A stretch of DNA of 64,000 nucleotides, from the NCBI GenBank assembly GCA_000442125.1, contig KE546977.1, positions 558,001-622,000 of the forward strand. The letters run 5' to 3'. Positions 1-12,585 of this stretch are shown piece after piece. Made by a program: the position numbers and the translations under genes. Under the pieces are notes generated by a model, which was given only the letters and a program-made list of their open reading frames with translations, had not been told where the DNA came from and searched no databases. This DNA comes from Opeltia flavorubescens (taxonomy: Eukaryota; Ascomycota; Lecanoromycetes; Teloschistales; Teloschistaceae). Positions within the stretch are counted from its first letter, which is position 1, and the number at the start of each line of letters is the position of its first letter.

Positions 1-59
1 ATTTCGTCGTATTTATCGTATTAGTATATTTTAATTAGTTTAAATTCCGCGCGCTTTAC

Positions 60-2139
60 TATAATAAAATAGAATTCCACTATATTATTATATTAGTTAG
101 GATTTTTAGCGGTAGTATATAAAGCTTTATTAGGTTCCTCGTCTACTATATATTCAGCTCTAGTAAAGTCCGTTAATTAATAAAAACCATTCTTATAACT
201 CTAGTACTATTCCGTTCTATCGACTAGAACCTACTCGCCGGAAGCTTCCTATTAGAAGTAGACTCGCTAATTATTCAGCTAGCAGCTTCTATATAGATTC
301 CGGCTATTATTACGTTGTTAATAACCGTAGCTTTACTAATTTCCGGTTTAATTTTATTATAGCGGAGTAATCGCTTTAAACAGAAACTATTAACGATTAT
401 TTTAAACAGTATACTAATTATTTTATATACTAGGCTCGCTTTTAATTAATAGAGCTTACGAAGCCGTAAAAAGATTCCGGTATTAATATATAGTAGGAAA
501 TATATTCGGTTGGTTTCTTTATATATAGNTCGGGTACGTAAATAGATATCTAGGCGTATAAAAAAGGTTATTTCGTAGCGGCTAGTATACTACTACTCCT
601 TTATATTATTTACCTTTATTCTTCTATAAAGAGTTTAGTTTTAACGCCTTACGGTTTTTATTACTACTATAAATATCGAACTAATTATTCTTTTTATTTC
701 GAAGGAACTTATAAAAGGCTTTAATAATAGTTATTATAGTCTTATCCGGAATTAACGTTCGTAGCCGGGTATTAAAATATTTAATACTAATTATTATTTA
801 AGTACTTTCAGTAGATACTATCTTTATATTTTTCGCCTTAATAATAATATTATTAAAGTATTCTAAAAGGTCCTTTTAAGCCCGTATATTATTAATAATA
901 TAGCGTATCTATTCTAGTTACGCTAGCGTAGTAGACGGTAACTCGCCGAAATAGTCTTTAAAAAATATATACTATAGTTTAACACCTTCGCTTAATTATA
1001 GCGACTTACAAATAGGCTTATTAATTATAGTAGTAAACTATATAACTACTTCGCCCTATAAATAAAAATCCAGGTTATAATATATTAACGATATATCTAT
1101 TATTTCGTATTTAATTTTTATACGCTATATAAAGGCGTATATATCGTAATAAATATTATATAATTCTATAGATTTTATAAACTATTTATCGCTATCTAGT
1201 TAGAATAAACTAATATTATAAGCCCTCTATTACGACTTAATAATAGCTGGTATAACTATTAGGTTTACTAGTACAGTAATTAGTTAATTCTAAAAATTCT
1301 ATATAAAAAATCCTAGCAGCTAAGCTAGACGGGCGTTTATAAATAGTTACCTATTTAAAGGAGCTTACTACTATTACAACAAATTACCGTTACTTATAGA
1401 TCCACCCTACTATTATTATAGTAGAATTCCTATTATATCTAGTAGCGGTATAGCGCTCCCTTCCGATTTTACTAAGTAAAGTAGGCTGGATTTAATACTA
1501 AAAATATAGTTTCGCTGCCTAAATATATTAATAAATTCGGTAATATTTATAAGTTCGTTAAGCTATTACGAGTCTTCTAGCGAGCCCGGAAGGTAAAAGT
1601 AAAGGCCTAAACTATTCTAGGTAAGATTTATAGCTAGCTCTTAAACGTAGGCTTAAAAGCCTTCGTCTTTAAAAACTATAATAGCGTTATTATAGAAATC
1701 GCTTATTGCTTTAATAAAAATCCGTAGGTACTCGCCCTAGTCTATAGAGTAAATAGCGATAAGAGCTATACTAGCTTTTATTATACTAGTTTAAGTTACC
1801 CGGCTATTAGAAAATTCTTATATTAAGGAACGGTATAGGCCTGGACTTCTTTTATAAATATAGTTAGTATAGGTTTTAAAAATTACTATAAAGGCCCGAT
1901 CCTATTCTAAAAACCGCTCGATATATTTTTAGAACTTCCTAATATAGAAGGTAGCTACAACAAGAGCTAGTATAATAGCGAGGTCGGTTAGGTCCTCCGA
2001 ATTATTATAAAAGGTATTTAGAACTTTACTAGAAGGATTAAAAGCTAGAGTATATTTCAATTAATTCTATTAACCGAATATTTAGTATAGAAGCGGTAGT
2101 TTAGTAGGCGGAGGAGCGCTAGGCCTACCCGAAAAATCT
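60..2139 (-). pseudogene. Retroelement Gag-like relic (RIP-degraded)
   Basis: Read on the minus strand, one frame runs from about 2,139 down to about 60 (roughly 690 codons), broken only by TAA/TAG where Gln or Trp codons would be expected after RIP. The middle resembles the retrotransposon Gag (capsid) fold: a stretch like YLQGEVV.FTT, then LSEGVKL, then FGELPSTTLAQLEQ (about 902-960), followed by a helix-rich region. The last third is rich in Gln and Asn with a few Arg/Tyr/Gly, as in Gag C-termini before the nucleocapsid. I see no clear CCHC knuckle, and pol would lie beyond the left edge. GC is visibly higher than in the next 8 kb. Family (gypsy or copia) is not resolved. The frame is seen; the Gag assignment rests on remembered family resemblance. 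Confidence 0.45.
529..529. other. Ambiguous base (n)
   Basis: Single undetermined base. Others lie at 17,259, 41,188 and 49,926. They are isolated, so they look like polishing or consensus ambiguities in repeats rather than scaffold gaps. Confidence 0.95.
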
Positions 2140-2360
2140 AGTACTGTATAATAGTTAATAGTATATATACACGGAAGTTAATAGTACCGTATTTTATACG
2201 GGTTACCTTTAATTACTACTATTTGTTATATAGTAGGTATAGGGTAATAATATTATATTAAAGGTGAGGAACTATCTACCTATAGAATCTATAAATAAAT
2301 AAATATAGGCGCTAAGAGGCGCTAAACTTAACTAGGCAAATATACTTAAAAGGCCTCCTT

Positions 2361-2429
2361 CGGGCCACGGTAGCCACTTAGCCCTACCTGCCCTATCAGC
2401 CTTCTGCCTATACGGTGTGGCCGCAACAC
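2361..2429. mobile_element. Short un-RIPed GC-rich patch, possible transposon end
   Basis: About 70 bp with CpA/TpG retained and far more GC than its flanks. It opens with CGGGCCACGGTAGCCAC and closes with ACGGTGTGGCCGCAACAC, giving an imperfect inverted pair (GGGCCAC / GTGGCCG). The inner run AGCCCTACC.GCC..TCAGC..CTGCC is shared with the right end of the 378-bp insertion near 53.83 kb, suggesting the end or remnant of the same DNA transposon family. Alternatively, since a minus-strand Gag relic begins just below, TGTTGCGGCC on the minus strand could be the start of its 5' LTR. Confidence 0.35.
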
Positions 2430-5400
2430 TTTATTTAACTATTACTATATATTTAACGGGAATTGTAACGTCTAAAGGTTTTTAATATTTATTAGTAATA
2501 CTAGCTATAATATAGCTATTATTTCTACCGTTATAAATATATCTATAAAGCCTCTTTTAAATATATAAACTAGCGATTTATATTCCTATTACGCCCTTTT
2601 CTATTCTCTACTATTAGTAGCTGTTAAAAATTATATAAAAACGCTAATAATTATTAGTACTCTTACTAGGTTTTAATATTTATAATAAAAGCTGTTAATT
2701 TTAAATAAAAAAATATATAGTTAACCTAATAAGAAAAAAGAAATAAGATTTATTTAAAGAATTAGTTATTACTAAATCTTTTTTTTTAATTAAAAGCTAT
2801 TACTTTATTATTTATATATATTAAGTAGTATCCGTATTATATATATCTTAATATTTAAATAGTACCTTTAAATTCTAATAAAACCGCCGCCGAAATTAAT
2901 TTTATTATAGGTATTTATAGTATAAATACTACTATTAAAAGGGTAGTCTATAAAAGTATTATAAATAAGCTAGTATATAGTAGAACTCTTATTTAATATA
3001 GTATTTATAGCGATATTTATAATTTAAATAACGCTATTTATATAATTAAAGAGACCTAAAAGGTTATTTAATATAATTTAAAAGTATTTTAATATTTTAA
3101 ATATAGGTATAGAATTTAAAAAGGAAATTTAGACTATTAAAGCCTTTATATTTAATCGTAATAGTTTATTTTTTTTATAATACTTTAACCAGTATTTTAC
3201 TATATTATTAGGTTCGAGGTTAAACTTTTTAACTATAATTTAAATTTTTATATAGTTTATTACTAGATAATATTCTTTAAATACTATATTATAATTGAAA
3301 TTTTTTTAAAATATAATTAAAAAAAATTACTTTCTTTTATAAAACCCTAGAGTTTTTAAATTTAATATTTCTATATTTTATTAAACGATCTTCTTTTTCT
3401 AATTAAATTAGAAGTTAAAGTAGTTTATATAAAAACTAATAAAGGTTCTTATAATTCTATATTTAGGGCGAGTTAAAAAACTAATATTTTTATTAAGATC
3501 TATAGCTATTAAATTAGTTATAAAAGCTCTTATATTTAATTCTTTACGCTTTTTTATTATATTATCCTCTAGAGTAGTAATCTTTCTATCTAGGATTTTA
3601 TTCTATAAGTTTTAGGATAAAATTAGTATATACGATATTATATATTATAAAATATTATTTATTTAAAGATAAGCTATATTTTATTAATATATTTATTATT
3701 ATTAAGCTAACCTTTTTTATTTTTTTTATTCGACTCTTTTTAACCTCCGCTTTTAAATTATATAAAATTCTTTTAAAATATAATACTATATTAATATTTT
3801 ATATCGTAAATTTATTATAGTAACTTCTTTTAATATAAAAATAGGATAATTAACTAAAAATAAAGTTCTAAAATTATATATTAGATAATAGGTTTTATTA
3901 TTAATAATTAGATAATCTATATTTTATTAGTATTAGTAAGCTTATACTCCCGCTCGTAATTTAAAAAAGAAAGCTAATAGTTAAAATCTTATACTAAATA
4001 ATAAGCGTAGTTATTACTCCTTTTTTCTTTAATTTTTATTTTATAAGTAATATAAGTAATAATTTAATATTATATTAATTAAAAAACTAAGCTTTTTTAA
4101 TAGTATAAATATAAATACTAATTCTAAAAATTAGTAAAATTCTTTTTAAAAAATAAAATTACCTTTATAATTAGATTATAAAAGTATTATATAATATTAT
4201 ATAGCTTTAAAACCTTTAAAGGGCTAGTTTTAAAAAATATATATAATTTTAATAGTAAAAGTTTAGTATTTAAATTATTAGAATATATAATAAAGTCGAT
4301 AGCTAGAATATTTTAAAAAAATAATAGAATAATATTTATAATAGTCTATTAATTTAGAAATTCCTTATAAAAATAAACTCGCGAAGGTCTATATAAATAA
4401 AGTTTTATTTTAATTTAAAAAAAATTTAAGCGAATATTCCTTTAATAATTAATAAAAAAGGATTTTTATTAAATAAAAATTATATTTAAAAGTTAAAGGT
4501 ATATAATTTTTTAAATAATTCTTTTAATATTCGGAATTTATTATTTAAAAGATATTAAATACGTATTTAATTTAAAAAGTTTAATTTTTAAATAAAAAGC
4601 TAATTATTATTTATATAATTAAAATAAAATTTATATTAATTAATATTATTAATTTATAGTTATTAACGGCTTAAAATAAAATTTATTAATTTTAATATTA
4701 GTTTTTAACTTTAATCGGGTATATATAGATTTTAACTCTATTTTTAAAATTATAAAAAAAAATTTTATTTCGTCTTTTTTAGTTTTTAAAAAGGCGGTAT
4801 AAAATATTTAAATAGTTATTTTATTATTAAAAAAGTATATTTTTATACAGTATTATTTTTTATATAAAAAAGTTTTATATTTAAATAATAGTTTTTAGAT
4901 TTAAAAAAAAAACCGCTGTTTATTTTAATTTTATATAATAATAGGATTATTATTATAAAAATAATTAGCGAAAATATTTTAATTTATTTAATAAATATTA
5001 TAGTTTTAATTAAATATCGCGATAATAAATTAACTAGCGATCTAGTTTTTATATAATAAAAATCTAATATTAAATTAAATAGTGGGTCTAGTAATAGAGA
5101 AGTATTATATTATATTATTTCGCTATATAAAGTAGAAATTAAAAATTTTATTAAATTATAAAAATTATTTAACTCTTTTTATAATTTAAAATTTTAATTA
5201 TCTAGTACATATAATATTATTAATAGCCTTCTTTTTTTATTAATATTATTAAACTTTCGACTATTAAATACTTCGAGTAATTATTTAAAAGTATAATTTT
5301 TTCGTAATTTATATATTATTTTATAGTTACTTTATTTTTAAACTAAAAAACTAGTTTATATTTAGTAAATAAAAGATAGAGCTTATTATTTATAAAAAAA

Positions 5401-8400
5401 CTTATTAAATAGAATTTAATTATTTTACCTTTATTAAAATAGATTATATTAAAATTAAAAAGATAAAAAGCTTATTTTATTTAAAAAGTTTATTATAATA
5501 TTTTTAAAATTATATTAATATAAAGATATAATTTTAAATTTAAGGAAAACTATAAATTTATTATCCTTATAATTAGTTATATTAAAGGAAATTATTTTTT
5601 AATAAATTTATAAAAATATAAATAAATAAAAATAAAAAAACCGGGTTAAAAACGTAAATATAATATAGTATAATAAAAGAATTAAAAAATAAAACGTATA
5701 TTTAAAATAAAAATATTTAATATAATAAAATTAAGTATTATAGCTTTAAAGAATTAATATAATAAAATAAGTAAAAGAAAGTCTATATTTTAAAAATAAA
5801 AATAGAAGTATAATAATAATAACGCTAATTACTACCTACTTTTATATACAATCTTTTTATAACGCCGATTCCTTATTATATTATTAAAGCGCTGAAAACG
5901 ATTATAATTAAATTTTTAATAAGCGCTTAATTATATTATAATAATATTACTATAGTAATAAAATAATTAGAATTTTTAAATTTTATAAATTTTAAATAAT
6001 ATTTTTTTTTTTTAGCCGAGCTTTTACTATACTATATTAGAATAAAGCCCTGCTAGTTCATTTAATTATTTATTATTTATTTAATATAAGGGGCTACTTT
6101 AGAATAAAATATATAGTAGATTAATAAAACTATTATTAGTTTTAAATACTTCTAAATAAATTAGTACCTGCTTTCTATATAATAACTATATTTTAGATCA
6201 AGCTGGCTTTATAAAATACCGGGGGCCGTAAAACTTTAATCTATTATAACCTCGTTTTATTTTTATATATTATTTTAATATTAAAATTTACTAGTTTATT
6301 AAACTATCTATTTTATTTCTAGATTTTTATTAATTTTATAAATTAATTAAAGTATTATTTATTTAATAAATAGAATCGAATATAATAAACTACAATAATT
6401 ATTAATATAGAAATTCCGATTTATAACTATTATATATTTAAAATCAACTCTCGAGTAGAAAAAAAAAGAATAAATACTAGATAGGATAAAAAAAAAAGGG
6501 ATAATAATATATACGCGTATTTTTACGAGGGTTTAAAAAAATAAAAATAGTATAATTAAATAGCGGTATTATAGATATCGCGATATAATTATTTATAATA
6601 AAATATAAGACTTATTATACTAATATTATATTAAAAGCGGGTTAAAAGATATTTATTAAAAATATATATAAACCGAACTATTAAAAATATATAAATAAAA
6701 ATATTATATAATAAATAATTAATTAATAATAAAGAATAAAAATTAAAAAAAAGCGTTTTAATTAATCTAAAAATTTATAGTATAACACTTTTTTTTTTAA
6801 TAAATAAAAAATAATAATAACTAAATATACTAAAAGCGGACTTTTTTTTAAATACTAATATAAATATTAAGCACTTATTATATAATTATCCTATTTAATA
6901 CTTTTTTAATACCGGTTATTTTTAATTTATAGCTGATACTATTTAATTAAAATAATATATTTTAAATATCTAAATTTATAAATAATTTACTTTTTATAAA
7001 ATCTTTTTACTTTAAATATAATTAATAATAAATTAGATTAATATAAATAATCGATAAAAGCGTATTTATAAATTTAGAATAGGCGTTAAAGCCTTTATAA
7101 TATATATAATTTTTTTAAAAATTTTTAAAAAGGTTAATCTTAGCTAGTAATATTTTATATTTTATAATATATTTATTTAATTCCGAAAAAAGATATTTAA
7201 ATAATATAATTAATAAAAAAACTCCCGAATAATTATACTTTTTTTTTTAATTATAAAATCCTTTATATTCTATAATATATTAAGTTACTAAAAATACTAA
7301 AATTCGAATTAAAGTATATACTATTATAAATATTTTATAAAGGTAAAAAAACTATTATATTCGCTTTATAATCTCTTATTTAGCTTATATATCTACTTAC
7401 CGTCTAGCTTTTTATATAGCGAATTAGAGGTAGATTATAATTTATATAAAATTTTAAATTTTATTAATTCGAAGGCTAAAAGAAAAAAATTATTTAAATT
7501 TTTAGTAATATTTAATTTAATAGAAAAAGACTATTATAATCTACTACGTTATATCCTATTAAAGTATATTTAAAAGTAGATAAATTAATAATATAATTAA
7601 ATTAGAATTTATAATCGATTTATTCGTTATTATATAGTCTAGTATTTTTTTAGTTATATTAATAATAATTATAAAGTTTAATTTATAATTTCGAATTATA
7701 ATATATATTTACTAAAACAATAGAATATAAATTATAATATAATAATAGTATAACTAGTATATTAAAAGGAAAAGCTAGTTATAATCTATAATATTATTAG
7801 TTATATAAAAAGTCTAATAATAATAAATTCTAGTAATTTAAGAATTTATATTTACGATAAAAAGATTATAATATATTTTTAATAGAGCTTTTAATATAAA
7901 TATAGAATAATAGAAATTATAATAAAGGACCTAACTTTTTAAACTAGTAATAAATAGAGAAATAAAAAAATAAACTAAGGTTTAATAAAGTTAAATTTAC
8001 TATATAAAATAATTTATAAGCAGGCAGTCTAATAATAAAAAAGAAATTAATTAATTAAAATATTAAATTAAACTAGAAATAAATAGTAGTTCTAATAAAA
8101 ATAAAATAAACTAAATATACCAGTTATATATATAATAATAAATAATTAAAGAATAATATTTTATTAATAAATTAATAAGTTTTAAAAATAAATTTATTAT
8201 CTTTATACTACTTTTATTTAATATTTAGCGAAGATATTATTTTTAATAATTAATAATTATTATTACCGGGCTTAAATTTTAAACGTAAAAATAATAAATA
8301 AAATATAATATAAATAAAGTAAAAATAGAATTATAAAATATATATTTATTATTAAAATATATTTAAAAAAGAAAAAAATCTAGGTTATTAAATTAATAAT

Positions 8401-10740
8401 TAACCGTTAAATTAGAATTAATAAAATTTATATACTAATAAAGTTTTAAATCTATATAAATATAAAATTAATTTAATAATAGAATATTAATTAAACTATA
8501 ATAGATTTTATAGAAAAAGTATATATATATTATTTAAAATTTATTAAAATAACCCGTTTAATAAATTAAATAAATAATCTAGTATATAAATTTAATAAAA
8601 TAATTATATAAATTATATATTAGAATTTTTAAAATTATTCGCTATATTAAACTTAATTTTAATTTTTATTTATTTCTTTATATATTTAATAAACCTTAAA
8701 TAACTATTATTATTATTTATAAGGTTATTCGCGCCGTAATAACTTTTTTAATACTAGATTCTAGAATATTATATATTTACTATTTTTATAAAAGCTTTAA
8801 ATTTAAAAGAATTTATATATAAATATTCTATTTTTATATTTTTATTAATAGCTTTAAATTCTATTAAAGAATATAATAGTATATATATACGTTTTTATAA
8901 TAATAAATCCCGTTTTAAATTATTCTATTAGTTATTAATTATTATAATTATAAATTCTAATTCGTCCGCTTAAATCTATTATATTAGAAATAAAAAAAAA
9001 CTTTTAATAATATAGAAGTATAAATAAATATTTATTTATATATTTAATCCCGCTTTATTATTATAATAAAAGCTTAACTATAAACTTTAATCCGCGGCTA
9101 ATAAAATAGGTATAATTAACGGCCCGCTTTTAAAATAAGTATTTAACTATAAATTCTATTCTAAATTTAAAAAGAAAAATATTAATAATACTTTAATATT
9201 AAGTAGTTTTAATTTTAATAGCTTATTTAAATTTATAATATAATCTTTAAAATAATTTAGTAACGGGTATATAATAAACGAAGCGTCTCTATTTTTAAGG
9301 TTTTTTTATCTTTTTACCCTTTTAGTAAGTATTTTAAGGATTCTATCTTTATAGGTATCTATTTAATCTTCCTAAGTATTTAATATCTATATATATATAT
9401 TTATCGCGATATTAATTAGTAATTAAATTAGTATCGCGGTTAAATATTATAATAATATACCTTTTATTTACTTATCTTTAAACTTTAATATTCGCCTTTC
9501 GCTATTATAGAGGTATTTAATAAAAGTATAGCGGATATTAATAATAACTATAATTAATAACCTAAATTTTATAACTTTAAATATATAAACGATATCCGGA
9601 CGTTAATTTAAATTATATTTTATATTTTAAAAATAAATAGCGACTAATACTTTTATAATTATATTTATAAAAAAATATAGCTTATTTTATAAATAATAAA
9701 TTCGAATCTACTTATAATAATAAAGTATTATATATTTTTAAATAATTTACTATCTAGAATATAGTAAATAAAGGTATCTTTATTTAGTAGCTCGGCTACT
9801 TAAATAATATATACGGATTTTCTATTAATAAAACTATAATAATTATAAACTATATTTTAAATATATTCTATTATATAAGCCCGGAACTCGTTTATTAAAT
9901 TATAAATTTACCACTAGCTATTAACTCGGTATCGCTTATAATCTGGATAACTTAAATAGATTTTATATATATTTTTTTTTATTAATTTTAATTTAATATT
10001 TAAATTCGGTTTTTTAAATTTTTAACCGAATTATCGAGCTATTTTATTCTATTTATTCCATATTAATATATTTAATTTAACTAGATTATTTTTTAATTAG
10101 ATTCTTTTATATTTAATATTTAAAAAGATATAAATTATAACTATAACTTTTATAAATTTAAAAACGGGTATATATACTTTTAAAAATTAAAAAAGCTAGT
10201 ATTATTTAATACCGTCTTATAGTAATTATTATATAGGCTCGCTATTTAAGTTATCTAAATCGCTTTATTTTAACTTAGACTGATTTAACCCGGCTAAATT
10301 ATTATTCTATATACTATATAGAAGGTATAACCTATATTATATTTATATAACTAACCTCGATTTAAACGGTATTTTACGACTTTTTTATAATATATATTAG
10401 CTCTATTATTCGTAGAGTATATTAGGCGTTAATTTAATAATTTTAATAATAATTTAAAGCTTATTAATATTTAATTTACTAATAAATATTTTATTATTAA
10501 ATATATTATTATTATTTAACTCGAATTTTTTAATATTATTCTAGAGTTAAAAGTTAATATTTTAGTTAAATATTAGTATTTATTAATTATAGGGCCTTAA
10601 TAAATTATAGTATTAATAACGGCTAGGCTTTATAAACTTCTTAATACGAGTTTTAACTACTAGATATTAATAGTACGTAGTTAAAAATAATATATTTACT
10701 TTTTTCTATAATCTTTATAATATAAAAGGTAATTTACGCT
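2430..10740. other. RIP-degraded AT-rich DNA, no identifiable gene
   Basis: Long TpA-saturated stretch with scattered CpG and hardly any CpA/TpG. Several parts were read in trial translation (around 3.3 kb, 4.7 kb and 7.4 kb) without finding a motif I would trust. It probably holds old transposon bodies, given the RIP, but no terminal repeats or protein motifs could be confirmed by eye. Confidence 0.6.
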
Positions 10741-12585
10741 TATAAAATTAAATATTAGAAGGTTAAAGTATAATTAATAAAAGAGAATAGTATAATTATA
10801 ATTAAAATATAAATAAGGTTTTTTAAATATAACGAAAAATTTTTTTTTATTAATAATAATATTAAACCGAATTTTATATTTTAGGATATCCTTTTAAATT
10901 TAAGGATAAGGGCTGTAATTTAAAGGCTTTTATTTAAAAAAAAAAAGATTTTACTAAAAATAAAAATAAAAAATTATATTTCGCTTAAAATCGGTAGCTA
11001 TTAAACTAGTACTAGATATTATAAAGGGAAAAAAATATATAATTTAAACGATACTATAGATCGTTTATTAAAAAATAATAATTATTAGACTAGTATTAGA
11101 TATTATAGAAGAAAAAAAATATATAATTTAAATAATATTATAGATCGTTTATTAAAAACCGACGTATAGGTAGAAAATTTAAAAGTTATTTTTTATAAAA
11201 ATTTAATATTTAAGCTATAAAATTAATAAATTAAGATTACTATAATATAAATTAAGATTATAACTATAAACGACTTTAATATATAATATTTATTTCTTAT
11301 TTTATTTAAATTTATTTATATTTATTAAAAGACCCTTTTATTTTTAAATCTAATTATAAAGCGTAACCGCTCTATTATCTATACTTAATTAATTATTTTA
11401 ATATATACTATTTATAGTATAAATAAACTTACTATTCTAAAAAAACTTATTAAAAGTATTTTATCTATTTTTTTATTTATTTTTATAGATCTATATATTA
11501 ATTTAAAAACTAGTAAACTTTTTTTTTCCCGCTTATAAAACTTAGTATTATTAATATTCTTATTAATATTTATAGATAATATTAATAATTATCTTCCTAT
11601 TAGTTAAAACGATATAGCCGGGTATTATAAAATAGCTAGTTATAAAGCCGAGTAATTACTACTAGAGCTTAATATAAAAAAAATTATATTTAAATTTAAT
11701 TTAGTTTTAATAAGGGGCTATAATCCTAATAAATTTAAAAAGCGTAAAAAATATCGGTTTTTAAATATAGAACTATTTATTTACTAGGTTAAAAGTCTAT
11801 TTATTAAAATTAAAAATAGTCTAATATAGTTTAAAAATAGTTTTTCTAGTATAACTATAGCTTCGACTATTAAATTTAACCTAAAGCTATAATTCTATTA
11901 TTTAACGTCCCTAGTTTTTTAATAAAAAAAAGCTAGTAATAATTAAACTAAGAATATAATTTTATTAAAACCGATTTAGCGTATTTTATCTAGCTATCCT
12001 ACTAATTTAATAATTTCTATATAAAGGCCGCTAGCTATAATTAATTTAAATATTTAGTAGGACTAAGTTATAAAAGAAAAAATATAGTAAAAAAACTATT
12101 TTAAAAAGTACTATAAGCTTTTAAAAGTTTTTAAAAAAAATATCTAATATAATAGAAATAATTTAATAAATACGTTTAATATAAATTTACTATTTTTTAA
12201 ATAAAAATTATAACCGCTTTTTATTACGCCTATTTTAATACTAGCGCGTAAAAGTTAATGCAAGTATTTTAACCCTATTTTTTTTTAATCTAACTCCTTT
12301 AGCTTTATATTTATTTTTATTCTAGTAAAATATAATCTATTATAAAGTCTATACTACTTTTATAAGATTTTTATTTTAATTAAATTATTTAATTCTATTT
12401 AATATATATTAGTAGCTAGTAGTATTATAAAATTAAAAAGGAAATTAAAAAAAAGTATTTAAAATTATAAACGCGGATAAAAACGAGGACGGGGCTATAA
12501 ATAAAAAGCGAGAAAAAGTATATAATCGGCGAATAAGAGCTAGAGTAATAATACTTATATAAAAATCGCGACTAGCGGTAATTAA
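10741..12585 (+). pseudogene. Relic frame of unknown protein with 28-residue repeat
   Basis: One plus-strand frame (codons starting at 10,741, 11,575 and 12,472 are in phase) can be followed for about 615 codons with TAA/TAG only. Two features suggest real coding history. The 84-bp tandem duplication at 11,000-11,157 is an exact multiple of three and repeats a unit containing IYNLN..IDRLLK. The end, about 12,420-12,585, is strongly basic, with GQKRGRGYKQKARKS, and finishes at a TAA just where the character of the sequence changes. I do not recognise the family. The start is undefined; the frame looks less protein-like above about 10,740. The basic tail would suit nucleic-acid binding, but that is inference. 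Confidence 0.3.
11000..11157 (+). repeat. 84-bp tandem duplication (two copies, in frame)
   Basis: Copies at 11,000-11,073 and 11,084-11,157 match along about 74 bp with scattered transitions, offset by 84 bp. Both contain AATTTAAACGATACTATAGA or its close variant followed by TCGTTTATTAAAAA. The offset keeps the surrounding reading frame, so the duplication may predate the loss of coding ability. Confidence 0.8.
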
